14,228 nt of DNA, taken from Oscillospiraceae bacterium (GTDB lineage Bacteria > Bacillota > Clostridia > Oscillospirales > Oscillospiraceae). A program made the position numbers and the translations under genes. Of the stretch, positions 5,595 to 12,009 are shown piece by piece. Each line of letters begins with the position of its first letter. Position 1 is the stretch's first letter. Location: the NCBI GenBank assembly GCA_017409645.1, contig JAFQSI010000017.1, forward strand, positions 1-14,228, in the 5' to 3' direction. The notes beneath the pieces are model-generated. The model was given only the letters and a program-made list of their open reading frames with translations, had not been told where the DNA came from and did no database searches.

Positions 5595-7045
5595 CACTCG
5601 GTCTTGTTCTTCAGCAGGCCGTACTTGATGTCCCAGAGTTTCTGGCTCAGATCCACATAGTAGGTCTGGGGATTGTCGAAGCGCTTGATCTCGTCCCAGA
5701 GGGTGTCCACCTGCTGGGCGCAGTAGGTGCGGATCTCCTCCAGAGTGGGCAGCTCGTAGACCAGCTCGCCGTTTTTGAAGACGGGCACCTGCAGCTCCTT
5801 GGCCGTGTAGTTGTAGACGGTCCGGCGCTTCCAGGTGGCCTCGGGATCGAAGATCTCGATGTCCTGGCTGTCGTCCACCATCTCGTCGTGGACGCACATG
5901 TAGTCGGCGATGGCCTTGCCGGTGTCCTTGCCGATGAAGCGGTAGAGCTTCTTGTAGTGGGGGGTGGTGATCTTGCCCACGTTCTCGGAGATCTTGATCT
6001 TGGGGGTGATGGAGCCGTCGGCATGCTCCACGGCCACCAGCTTGTAAACGCCGCCGAAGACGGGCTCGCTCTTGGCGGTAATCAGCCGCTCGCCCACGCC
6101 GAACAGGTCGATCTTGGCGCCCTGACGCAGGACGTCCCGGATGATATGCTCGTCCAGGGAGTTGGAGACGGAGATCTGGCAAGTCTCCCAACCGGCCTCG
6201 TCGAGCATCTGGCGGGCCTTCCGGGTCAGGTAGGCCATGTCGCCGGAGTCCAGACGGATGCCGCACTTGGTGATGCCCAGGGGCTTCAGGACCTCGTTGA
6301 AGGCCTTGATGGCGTTGGGCACGCCGGACTTGAGGGTGTTGTAGGTGTCCACCAGCAGCGTTGCGTTGTTGGGGTACATCTTGCAGTAGGCGGTGAAGGC
6401 CTCCAGCTCGGTGTCGAACATCTGGACCCAGGCGTGGGCCATGGTGCCGCCGGCGCGGACGCCGAAGAGCTGGTCGGAGATGGTGCAGGCGGTGCCGTGG
6501 CAGCCGCCGATGTAGGCCGCCCGGGCGCCCAGCATGGCCGCGTCGGGACCCTGGGCCCGACGGGAACCGAACTCCAGGACGGTCCGGCCCTCAGCGGCCC
6601 GGACGATGCGGTTGGCCTTGGTGGCGATCAGGCTCTGGTGGTTGATGCACAGCAGCAGGTACGTCTCGATGAGCTGAGCCTCGATGGCAGGGGCCCGGAC
6701 GGTGACCAGGGGCTCCTGGGGGAAGACCACGGTGCCCTCGGGCACGGCCCAGATGTCGCCGGTGAACTTGAAATCCTTCAGGTACTCCAGGAAATCCTCG
6801 GTGAACATCTCCCGGCCGCGCAAGTACTCGATGTCCTCCTCGGTGAAGTGCAGGTCCCGGATGTAGCTGACGATCTGCTCCAGACCGGCTGCAATGCAGA
6901 AGCCGCCGCCGTCGGGGCAGCGCCGGAAGAACAGGTCGAAATAGGTGATCCGATCGCGGTAGCCGTTGGCAAAATAGCCGTTGGCCATGGTCAGCTCGTA
7001 GAAGTCGCAGAGCATGGTCAGGTTGAGTTTCTGATTGGTATCCAT
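5594..7045 (-). CDS. pncB: Nicotinate phosphoribosyltransferase
   Basis: Makes nicotinate mononucleotide from nicotinate and PRPP with ATP, the entry step of the Preiss-Handler NAD salvage route. It has 483 residues from the ATG at 7045, chosen for GAGGTG about 7 bases upstream; longer in-frame versions run into the promoter. Family motifs in order are LTMLCDFYELTMANGYF (9-25), FGSRRAQGPDAA (159-170), GTMAHAWVQMF (200-210, with the candidate phospho-acceptor His204), DTYNTLKSG (233-241), RLDSGD (264-269), and GVGERLITAKSEPVFGGVYK (316-335). Length and motif order fit the larger bacterial NAPRTase type. It is first in an operon with a coupled membrane protein and is divergent from a P-loop kinase gene. 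Confidence 0.96.
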   Translation of the reverse strand: MDTNQKLNLTMLCDFYELTMANGYFANGYRDRITYFDLFFRRCPDGGGFCIAAGLEQIVSYIRDLHFTEEDIEYLRGREMFTEDFLEYLKDFKFTGDIWAVPEGTVVFPQEPLVTVRAPAIEAQLIETYLLLCINHQSLIATKANRIVRAAEGRTVLEFGSRRAQGPDAAMLGARAAYIGGCHGTACTISDQLFGVRAGGTMAHAWVQMFDTELEAFTAYCKMYPNNATLLVDTYNTLKSGVPNAIKAFNEVLKPLGITKCGIRLDSGDMAYLTRKARQMLDEAGWETCQISVSNSLDEHIIRDVLRQGAKIDLFGVGERLITAKSEPVFGGVYKLVAVEHADGSITPKIKISENVGKITTPHYKKLYRFIGKDTGKAIADYMCVHDEMVDDSQDIEIFDPEATWKRRTVYNYTAKELQVPVFKNGELVYELPTLEEIRTYCAQQVDTLWDEIKRFDNPQTYYVDLSQKLWDIKYGLLKNKTE

Positions 7046-7075
7046 AGTAAACACCTCGTTTGTCAGTTTGAAGAT

Positions 7076-7104
7076 ATTATACGACCGCAGCCGGGAAAAA
7101 GCAA
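7076..7104 (-). promoter_or_regulatory. Sigma-A-type promoter of pncB
   Basis: On the minus strand there is a -35 TTGCTT (7099-7104), a 17-base spacer and a consensus -10 TATAAT (7076-7081), 30 bases upstream of the pncB start. It is divergent from the kinase promoter at 7144-7172. The motif TTGACAA occurs twice between them (7113-7119 and 7144-7150), with an inverted TTGTCA at 7060-7065. Confidence 0.75.
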
Positions 7105-7143
7105 CCTTTTTATTGACAAGACAGCTGCTATAACAGTCGTCCC

Positions 7144-7172
7144 TTGACAAATGCCCTTCCCTGCCCTATATT
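7144..7172 (+). promoter_or_regulatory. Sigma-A-type promoter of the P-loop kinase gene
   Basis: There is a consensus -35 TTGACA (7144-7149), a 17-base spacer and a -10 TATATT (7167-7172). The predicted transcript starts only about 15 bases before the start codon, leaving just the AGGAGG site as leader. Confidence 0.75.
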
Positions 7173-7194
7173 GTAGCAAAAAGGAGGGATGACT

Positions 7195-7746
7195 ATGAAA
7201 CTCATACTTCTGATCGGCGACAGCGCCGTAGGCAAGATGACCGTGGGCCAGGAGCTTATGAAGATCACGGACCTGCGGCTGTTCCACAACCACATGATGA
7301 TCGAGCCGGTGCTGGAGATCTTCGGCCAGTGGCGTCCGGATGTGACCCAGCGGCTCCGGCAGGTGATCTTTGAGGAATTTGCGAAGACGGACAGCTATGG
7401 TATGATCTTCACCTTCATGTGGGCCTTTGACATGCAGTCGGACTGGGATTACGTGGACTGGGTCAAGGGCATCTTCGGTCTGCCCGAGGAGGATGTGTAC
7501 TATGTGGAGCTGATCGCCCCCCAGGAGGTCCGGCTCCAGCGCAACGCCACCGACAACCGGCTCCGGCACAAGGCCTCCAAGCGCGACGTGGAGGCTTCCG
7601 ACGCACGGCTCCTCCGGGACGACGCGTCCTGGCGCTGCGTCAGCCGCCCCGGCGAGATCACCCACCCCAACTACCTCCGTCTGGAAAACGCAGAGATCCC
7701 CGCGGAGGAAGCCGCGAGGATCATCCGGGATCACTTCAAATTGTAA
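7195..7746 (+). CDS. Small P-loop NTPase, nucleoside/shikimate-kinase-like (AAA_33-type)
   Basis: Probable small-molecule phosphotransferase or ATPase with a single P-loop domain of 183 residues. Walker A is GDSAVGKMT (8-16). The segment LRLFHNHMMIEPVLEIFG after it resembles the substrate-binding region of shikimate/gluconate-kinase-like proteins. LRHKASKRDVEASDARLLRDD could be the mobile lid with its arginines. No closer assignment is possible by eye. The start is the ATG at 7195 because AGGAGG (7182-7187) is 7 bases upstream; the in-frame ATG at 7189 is too close to it. It ends in TAA six bases before the stop of the convergent lipoprotein gene, with no terminator in between. The substrate is unknown. 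Confidence 0.8.
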   Translation: MKLILLIGDSAVGKMTVGQELMKITDLRLFHNHMMIEPVLEIFGQWRPDVTQRLRQVIFEEFAKTDSYGMIFTFMWAFDMQSDWDYVDWVKGIFGLPEEDVYYVELIAPQEVRLQRNATDNRLRHKASKRDVEASDARLLRDDASWRCVSRPGEITHPNYLRLENAEIPAEEAARIIRDHFKL

Positions 7747-7752
7747 GGTCCA

Positions 7753-8157
7753 TCAGCCGTAGCCCCAGGTGCGCAGCTCCCAGGCCCCGCCGTCACTGCG
7801 GGTCAGGACCCATTTCCAGTTGATATAATTCTCATTCGGATTCAGACTGCCATCGCCCCCAAACCGGGAGACGCTGAAGTCGGACAAAAGCACGATGGCC
7901 TCATCCGCTTCGTACTGCCTGGCCCACTCCTGCTGCTCAGGCAGCGGCTCGTCGTAGCGCAGATTTTTCAGTCTGCATCCATCAAATTCCTTCCGGAAAT
8001 TCGCTTCCACCACATCCATGGCGCCATGGATCTCCTCCCTGGAATAGCACATAGACTGCTCCACCATCACCCGTTCCACATTGCTCACATCGCCGCCGCA
8101 GGCGGTCAGCAGCACCAGACAAAGGAGCAGCGCGACCAGCACGTTCATTTTCCTCAT
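7753..8157 (-). CDS. Small secreted lipoprotein (function unknown; DUF4829-like at best)
   Basis: The 134-residue protein has a clear lipoprotein signal: MRKMN, a hydrophobic core (VLVALLLCLVLL), then the lipobox LTAC with acylated Cys20. The mature part is about 114 residues. It contains VERVMVEQS, EEIHGAMDVVEANFRKEFDGC, an ADEAIVLLSDFSV strand and a Gly/Asp-rich turn (GGDGSLNPNENY), and ends WELRTWGYG. This layout recalls small Clostridia lipoproteins of the DUF4829 kind, a family assignment I hold loosely. The start at 8157 is favoured over upstream in-frame starts because it begins the signal peptide and AAAGGA lies about 10 bases ahead. It sits just downstream of the telA terminator. No promoter is convincing. 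Confidence 0.82.
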   Translation of the reverse strand: MRKMNVLVALLLCLVLLTACGGDVSNVERVMVEQSMCYSREEIHGAMDVVEANFRKEFDGCRLKNLRYDEPLPEQQEWARQYEADEAIVLLSDFSVSRFGGDGSLNPNENYINWKWVLTRSDGGAWELRTWGYG

Positions 8158-8199
8158 AACGCTTCCGTCCTTTCCTTGAGATGGCCCTACCATAACATA

Positions 8200-8232
8200 A
8201 ATCCCCCGGTTTTTCCACAAAACCGGGGGATT
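8200..8232 (-). terminator. Terminator hairpin after telA
   Basis: A perfect 14-bp stem (8200-8213 with 8219-8232, five consecutive C-G pairs) has a 5-base loop. On the minus strand it is followed by TTATGTT, an imperfect U-tract. It begins 19 bases after the telA stop and separates telA from the lipoprotein gene. Confidence 0.75.
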
Positions 8233-8251
8233 CTTCAGGAAATCTTAAGGT

Positions 8252-9391
8252 TCAGTTGCCGTTTCGGATCTGCAGCAGCTTCTGCTTCAGGTCGTTCTCC
8301 ATCTTCAGCATCTCCGTTTCGGCGGCCAGGCGCTTGGCGCGGCCGTCGGCCTGGATCTTCAGGACATCGTCGAAGGTCTGGATCAGCTTGGCATTGGTGG
8401 CTTTCAGCGTCTCGATGTCCACGATGCCCCGCTCGGCTTCTTTTGCCGTCTCCACGGAAGCCATGTGCAGCCGCTCGGCGTTCTGCTTGAGCAGCGCGTT
8501 GGTGACGTCGGTGACCTGCCGCTGGGCGGCGGCAGCCTCGGTGGCGTGGGCGATGCCCAGGGAGATGACCATCTGATTCTTCCACAGGGGGATGGTGTTC
8601 ATCAGAGTGGTCTGGATCTTCTCAACCATGATGTTGTCGTTGTTCTGGAGCATCCGGATCTGGGGGGCCGTCTGCATGGAGATGGTCCGCGTCAGCTCCA
8701 GGTCGTAGATCTTCTTCTCGAACCGGTCGCACTTGTCAGCCAAATCCCGGGCCGCCTGGGCATCCTCGGCCAGGCCCGTGCGCTGGGCGGTGGCCTGAAG
8801 CTCCTGGAGCTTGCCGGAGCGGACCTCCTCGAGCTTCTGCTTGCCCGCCAGGATATACATGGTCAGCTCCTTGAAGTAGGCAAGGTTCTGCTTGTACATC
8901 TGGTCGAACATGGCCGATTCCTTCATCAGCCGCATCTGGTGGCCCTCCAGGGCCTCGCCGATCTTGGCAACATTGACCTCCGCCTTGGCGAATTTGGTCT
9001 TCATCAGCTCCAGCTTGTCGGCCTGCTTGCGGAAGAAGCCGAAGAAGCCCTTCTCCTCCTCGGCGTCGAAGCCCTTCAGCTCACCCACCACACTGACGAT
9101 CAGGTCACCAACCTCGCCCAGGTCCTGGGTCCGGACATTGGTCAGGGCGGCGTCGGAGAAATCCGCCATCTTCTTCTGGGTGCCCGCGCCGTACTGCAGG
9201 ATCTGGGCGGTGTTCTCCACATCGATCTTGGCGGCAAAATTCGCCACCATCTGCTGCTCCGCAGGGGTCAGCACCGGCTCCTCTGCCTTGGGCTTGGGGG
9301 GCTCGGGCTGGACGGGAACGATCTCGGCGGCGGGCTCCAGCTCCGGCTCCAGAGTCAGCTCGGGGATGGTATCATCGAAGGTAAAATCCAT
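8252..9391 (-). CDS. telA: Toxic anion resistance protein, TelA/KlaA family
   Basis: TelA-family protein (PF05816) of 379 residues, the usual length. Family members are linked to tellurite or other toxic-anion and envelope stress, with no established biochemical activity. Residues 1-45 form an acidic, Pro-rich linker (EPELEPAAE, VQPEPPKPKAEEP). The rest is almost entirely helical and coiled-coil-like. Family stretches include FFGFFRKQADKLE, EALEGHQMRLMKES, NTIPLWKNQMVISLGI, TDVTNALLKQNAERL, EAERGIVDIETLKATNAKL and KIQADGRAKRLAAE. The start is fixed by AAGGAG 8 bases upstream. It lies 16 bases downstream of xpaC and shares its promoter, as in the xpaC-yaaN (telA-like) pair of Bacillus subtilis. 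Because xpaC is interrupted, premature termination there could reduce telA expression through polarity. Confidence 0.92.
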   Translation of the reverse strand: MDFTFDDTIPELTLEPELEPAAEIVPVQPEPPKPKAEEPVLTPAEQQMVANFAAKIDVENTAQILQYGAGTQKKMADFSDAALTNVRTQDLGEVGDLIVSVVGELKGFDAEEEKGFFGFFRKQADKLELMKTKFAKAEVNVAKIGEALEGHQMRLMKESAMFDQMYKQNLAYFKELTMYILAGKQKLEEVRSGKLQELQATAQRTGLAEDAQAARDLADKCDRFEKKIYDLELTRTISMQTAPQIRMLQNNDNIMVEKIQTTLMNTIPLWKNQMVISLGIAHATEAAAAQRQVTDVTNALLKQNAERLHMASVETAKEAERGIVDIETLKATNAKLIQTFDDVLKIQADGRAKRLAAETEMLKMENDLKQKLLQIRNGN

Positions 9392-9407
9392 GGTTCATTC
9401 TCCTTTA

Positions 9408-10529
9408 TCATGAAAGATTCTGCTGCTTTCTCATTTTGGTCAGCTCGTCCTCGGTCAGGCCCTCCCGGGCCAGCATGGCGTTGAGGACGCTGATATCGCT
9501 GGAAATATCCAGGGCCGTCTCCTGAAACAGCTCATCCAGGAGCTTTTCGTAGGCGGCGGTCAAGGTGTCGAGGGTGGCCTCGATCTCCCGCTTGGAAGAC
9601 TGGATATGCTCTCCCTGGACCGGCTGCGCGTCCATATCCGCGTAGGCCGTCAGGAGCTTGACGGTCATGGGCAGGTAGTAGTCCATCAGCTTTTTCAGGT
9701 CCGGGATCACCTCCGGGTGGGTCTTCACCCGGTCAAAGATCCTGCGCACCACCTGCTCGATCCGGTCGATCTTTCCGGACACCGCCTCGCCGGGGATGTC
9801 GTCGTTGCATTTGCGGATATGGGCAAGGAAGGAATTGCCTCTGTCCAGGATTTACCGGATCCGCGGGTCCGGCGCCGCAGCCGCCGCGGCGGCCTGCTGC
9901 TTCCGGGTCTGCTCCAGCTGCAATCTGGCCTGCTCGAATTGCTGGTAGGTGGCGTCGCTGGTGATCAGGTGATTCTGCTCATGATCCAGGTGGCCCTCCA
10001 GAAAGTAGCCGCTGCCGATCATCTTCTGGACATCCTTCCGGACGAAGGGCACATCCCGCCCCACGGCCCGGGCCAGACGATCCAGCGCGCAGCTGGTCTT
10101 CTTTCCCAGGAGCTTGCGGTAGGTCCGGAACCGGCCAACGGTCTTCATGGTGCCCACGCCGCTCGAGAGCATCCAGCCGCTGCCCGCCAGCAGAACACCG
10201 GGGACCAGCGCCCCGACGATGCCGCCGGAAAACAGACCGGCCACGGTGCCCACGGTCAGGCCAAGGGTAAACACGCCGCCGAAGAAGGATTTCAGGAGCC
10301 CCCCGACCACCTTTCCGCCGGTTTTGCCGTAGAGGTCCCGGACATTGATCCGGGGCGTCTGGATCGCGTCCGCGGCCCGGCGCAGGACCTCGCCGCCGGT
10401 GTCGGCGGCGTTTTCCAGGACGTGCCGGATATTATTCGCCATATTCTGAAAATCCCGGGAATTCACCGCCCGGTCCACCACATCCTCGATGCTGCGGCCC
10501 AGGTCGTCCCAGTTTTGATAGTTGTTCAT
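9408..10529 (-). pseudogene. xpaC: xpaC-like gene (5-bromo-4-chloroindolyl phosphate hydrolysis family), interrupted by an in-frame TAA
   Basis: XpaC-family membrane-associated partner of TelA. From the ATG at 10529 the reading frame gives 225 residues, then TAA at 9852-9854, then continues in the same frame for 147 more residues to a TGA at 9408. Upstream part: a helical head, two hydrophobic segments (about 76-100 and 103-123), VQKMIGSGYFLEGH, and a Gln/Ala-rich coiled-coil linker ending PDPRIR. The part after the stop (ILDRGNSFLAHIRKCNDDI, then the conserved YYLPMTVKLL and QSSKREIEATLDTL) is the family's well-conserved C-terminal domain. Together they make a normal-length protein, so a single base change explains the break. 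A GTG at 9782 could restart translation, but its ribosome binding site is poor. Sequencing error is possible. Confidence 0.85.
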
Positions 10530-10559
10530 CTCGATCCACTCCAAGTGATAGTCGAGTTT

Positions 10560-10588
10560 ATTATACAATTCCGCGGTGGAAAATACAA
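10560..10588 (-). promoter_or_regulatory. Sigma-A-type promoter of the xpaC-telA operon
   Basis: On the minus strand there is a -35 TTGTAT (10583-10588), a 17-base spacer and a consensus -10 TATAAT (10560-10565). It lies just after the terminator that ends the upstream recR transcript. Confidence 0.7.
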
Positions 10589-10595
10589 GACTTCC

Positions 10596-10631
10596 AAAAA
10601 ATTTAAGAGGACGCCGACGGCGTCCTCTTAA
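10596..10631 (-). terminator. Rho-independent terminator of the dnaX-ybaB-recR transcript
   Basis: A perfect 13-bp stem (10603-10615 with 10619-10631, loop GAC) is followed on the minus strand by A and then six U. It is the last element before the xpaC promoter. A near-copy of the hairpin without a U-run is at 10845-10866, next to the recR stop. Confidence 0.85.
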
Positions 10632-10867
10632 TGTGTCCGAAAAAGCCCCTTGCCTCTCCCTATGGGAGAGGTGGCCGAGCGCAGCGAGGTCGGAGAGGGC
10701 GCTGGATTTTCTTAGAAAATCCAGAAATATCGAATATTTGCAAAGCAAATATTCGATATACCCTCTCAGTCATGCTTGCGCATGACAGCTCTCCCAAAGG
10801 GAGAGCCAAGGCGCTTCGCGCAAAACAGGTTCCTCGACAGTTTGAGAGGACGCCGAAGCGTCCTCTT
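10632..10867. repeat. Composite multi-hairpin intergenic repeat (MITE/REP-like), copy 1
   Basis: This gap after recR has no gene but is packed with stems: CCTCTCCC/GGGAGAGG (10653-10671), CTGGATTTTC/GAAAATCCAG (10702-10724), a perfect 15-bp stem (10727-10741 with 10745-10759), GTCATGC/GCATGAC (10769-10786), GCTCTCCC/GGGAGAGC (10788-10806), GCGC/GCGC (10811-10821) and AGAGGACGC/GCGTCCTCT (10845-10866, a cUUCGg loop in the minus-strand transcript). The outer CTCTCCC-type hairpins are inverted relative to each other around the AT-rich central stems, so the whole is a large imperfect palindrome. Short ORFs here are not credible. Such elements are common between genes of gut Clostridia. Confidence 0.8.
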
Positions 10868-10872
10868 GTGAT

Positions 10873-11472
10873 TCAGATCTCGCGTCTGCCCTCCAGGGCC
10901 CGTGCCAGGGTCACCTCGTCGGCATACTCCAGCTGGGAGCCCACACTGATGCCGTAGGCCAGTCTTGTGACCTTCGTCTCCATGGGCCGCAGGAGCCGGG
11001 AGATGTACATGGCTGTGGCCTCGCCCTCGGTGTCGGGGTTGGTGGCCATGATGATCTCACGGACGTCCCCCTTCGCCACCCGCTGCAGCAGCTCCTTGAC
11101 CCGGATATCGTCCTGGGTCACATGGTTCAGGGGGCTGATGACGCCGTGCAGCACATGGTACACGCCGGTAAATTCCCGGCTGCGCTCCATGGCGATGACG
11201 TCCTTGGGCTCCGCCACCACGCAGATCAGGCTGTGGTCCCGGCCCTCGTCGTCACAAATGGGGCAAAGCTCCCGGTCTGTCAGATTCTGACACACAGGAC
11301 AGTGTCTGACGGTTTTCTTGGCGTCCACGATGGCCGCGGCGAATTCCTCCGCATCCTCCAAAGGCAGGCTCAGCACATGGAAGGCCAGTCTCTGGGCGGT
11401 CTTGCCGCCGATGCCGGGGAGCCGTGCGAACTGGTCCGCCAAATTTTGCAGGGCCGCAGGAAAAAACTGCAT
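10873..11472 (-). CDS. recR: Recombination mediator protein RecR
   Basis: Acts with RecO and RecF in loading RecA at gaps during recombinational repair. It has 199 residues, the standard length. An N-terminal helix-hairpin-helix is seen as LPGIGGKTAQRLA (18-30). A four-cysteine zinc finger is at Cys58, Cys61, Cys70 and Cys73. The Toprim domain follows, with the acidic VVAEPKDV (85-92) and ATNPDTEGEATA, then the conserved C-terminus LAYGISVGSQLEYADEVTL. AAGGAGG precedes the ATG. It is the last gene of the dnaX-ybaB-recR operon, 9 bases after ybaB, an arrangement conserved across bacteria. Its stop is followed by a hairpin without a U-run, then by the composite repeat and the true terminator at 10596-10631. 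Confidence 0.97.
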   Translation of the reverse strand: MQFFPAALQNLADQFARLPGIGGKTAQRLAFHVLSLPLEDAEEFAAAIVDAKKTVRHCPVCQNLTDRELCPICDDEGRDHSLICVVAEPKDVIAMERSREFTGVYHVLHGVISPLNHVTQDDIRVKELLQRVAKGDVREIIMATNPDTEGEATAMYISRLLRPMETKVTRLAYGISVGSQLEYADEVTLARALEGRREI

Positions 11473-11481
11473 GGTCCCTCC

Positions 11482-11829
11482 TTAGAACAGACCACCCAGG
11501 CCGCCGAAGCCGCCGGTCAGCTTGGCCATGTTGCTCTGGGCATCGGCGTCAGCGGTGCGGAAGGCCTCGTTGACGGCGGCGATGACCATGTCCTGGAGCA
11601 TCTCCACATCGTCGGGATCCACTGCCTCGGGGTTGATGGTCAGGTTCAGAAGCTCGTGCTTGCCGTTGACCTCTGCGGTGACCATGCCGCCGCCGGACTT
11701 GGCGGTGTAGGTCTTGCGCTCCATCTCCTCCTGCATCTGGATCATCTGCTGCTGCATCTTCTGGGCCTGCTTCATCATTGCCTGCTGATTCATGCCGCCG
11801 GGCATACCCCGGAATCCACCTCTAGCCAT
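11482..11829 (-). CDS. ybaB: YbaB/EbfC family nucleoid-associated protein
   Basis: Small DNA-binding dimer of the YbaB/EbfC family, conserved between dnaX and recR and associated with the nucleoid and recombination. It has 115 residues. The Gly/Met-rich start (ARGGFRGMPGGMN) leads into a Gln/Met-rich helix (QAMMKQAQKMQQQM to about residue 37). The family core is GGGMVTAEVNGKHELLNLTINPE, followed by the helix VEMLQDMVIAAVNEAF and a Gly-rich tail (GGFGGLGGLF). AAGGAG lies about 7 bases before the ATG. It stands 9 bases upstream of recR. The usual short gap to dnaX is here enlarged to 180 bases by a hairpin repeat, so this pair may be less tightly co-expressed with dnaX than elsewhere. Confidence 0.95.
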   Translation of the reverse strand: MARGGFRGMPGGMNQQAMMKQAQKMQQQMIQMQEEMERKTYTAKSGGGMVTAEVNGKHELLNLTINPEAVDPDDVEMLQDMVIAAVNEAFRTADADAQSNMAKLTGGFGGLGGLF

Positions 11830-11881
11830 AGTAATTCTCCTTTAAAATGTTTTTCAGAATATGTCCAACCATCGAAGAATC

Positions 11882-12000
11882 CCTCTCGGCCCCCTCTCAG
11901 AGGGGGCTGTCAGCTTTGCTGACTGGGGGAGTGTCCTTCCGTTCGGGGCACACTCCCTCCACCGCTTCGCGGTCCCCCTCCCTCTGCGAGGGAGGCAAGT
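11882..12000. repeat. Composite multi-hairpin intergenic repeat, copy 2
   Basis: Five adjoining stems fill the dnaX-ybaB gap: GCCCCCT/AGGGGGC (11889-11907), GTCAGC/GCTGAC (11909-11923), GGGAGTGT/ACACTCCC (11927-11957), ACCGC/GCGGT (11961-11973) and CCTCCCTC/GAGGGAGG (11977-11995). The first and last pairs are inverted relative to each other around the central stem, the same plan as the repeat after recR but shorter and without the AT-rich core. It ends 10 bases from the dnaX stop. No U-tract follows on the minus strand, so it looks like an insertion rather than a terminator. Confidence 0.78.
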
Positions 12001-12009
12001 GTATCTTGG

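Noticed and set aside
5118..6266. A 382-residue protein extending the membrane protein upstream through pncB
   Set aside because: The extra 220 residues are an out-of-frame Arg-rich reading of pncB. The membrane protein starts at the ATG overlapping the pncB stop.
5888..7147. 419-residue plus-strand ORF opposite pncB, and the similar long ORFs opposite telA (8465-9484) and dnaX (12040-13644)
   Set aside because: All are antisense to genes with clear family motifs and show the same low-complexity shadow composition.
10632..10870. CRISPR-like or tRNA-like content in the repeat region after recR
   Set aside because: There are no regularly spaced direct repeats with unique spacers, and GTGGCCGAGCGCAGCGAGG only superficially resembles a tRNA (no cloverleaf, no T-arm GTTCGAATC or CCA end). 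It fits a hairpin repeat.
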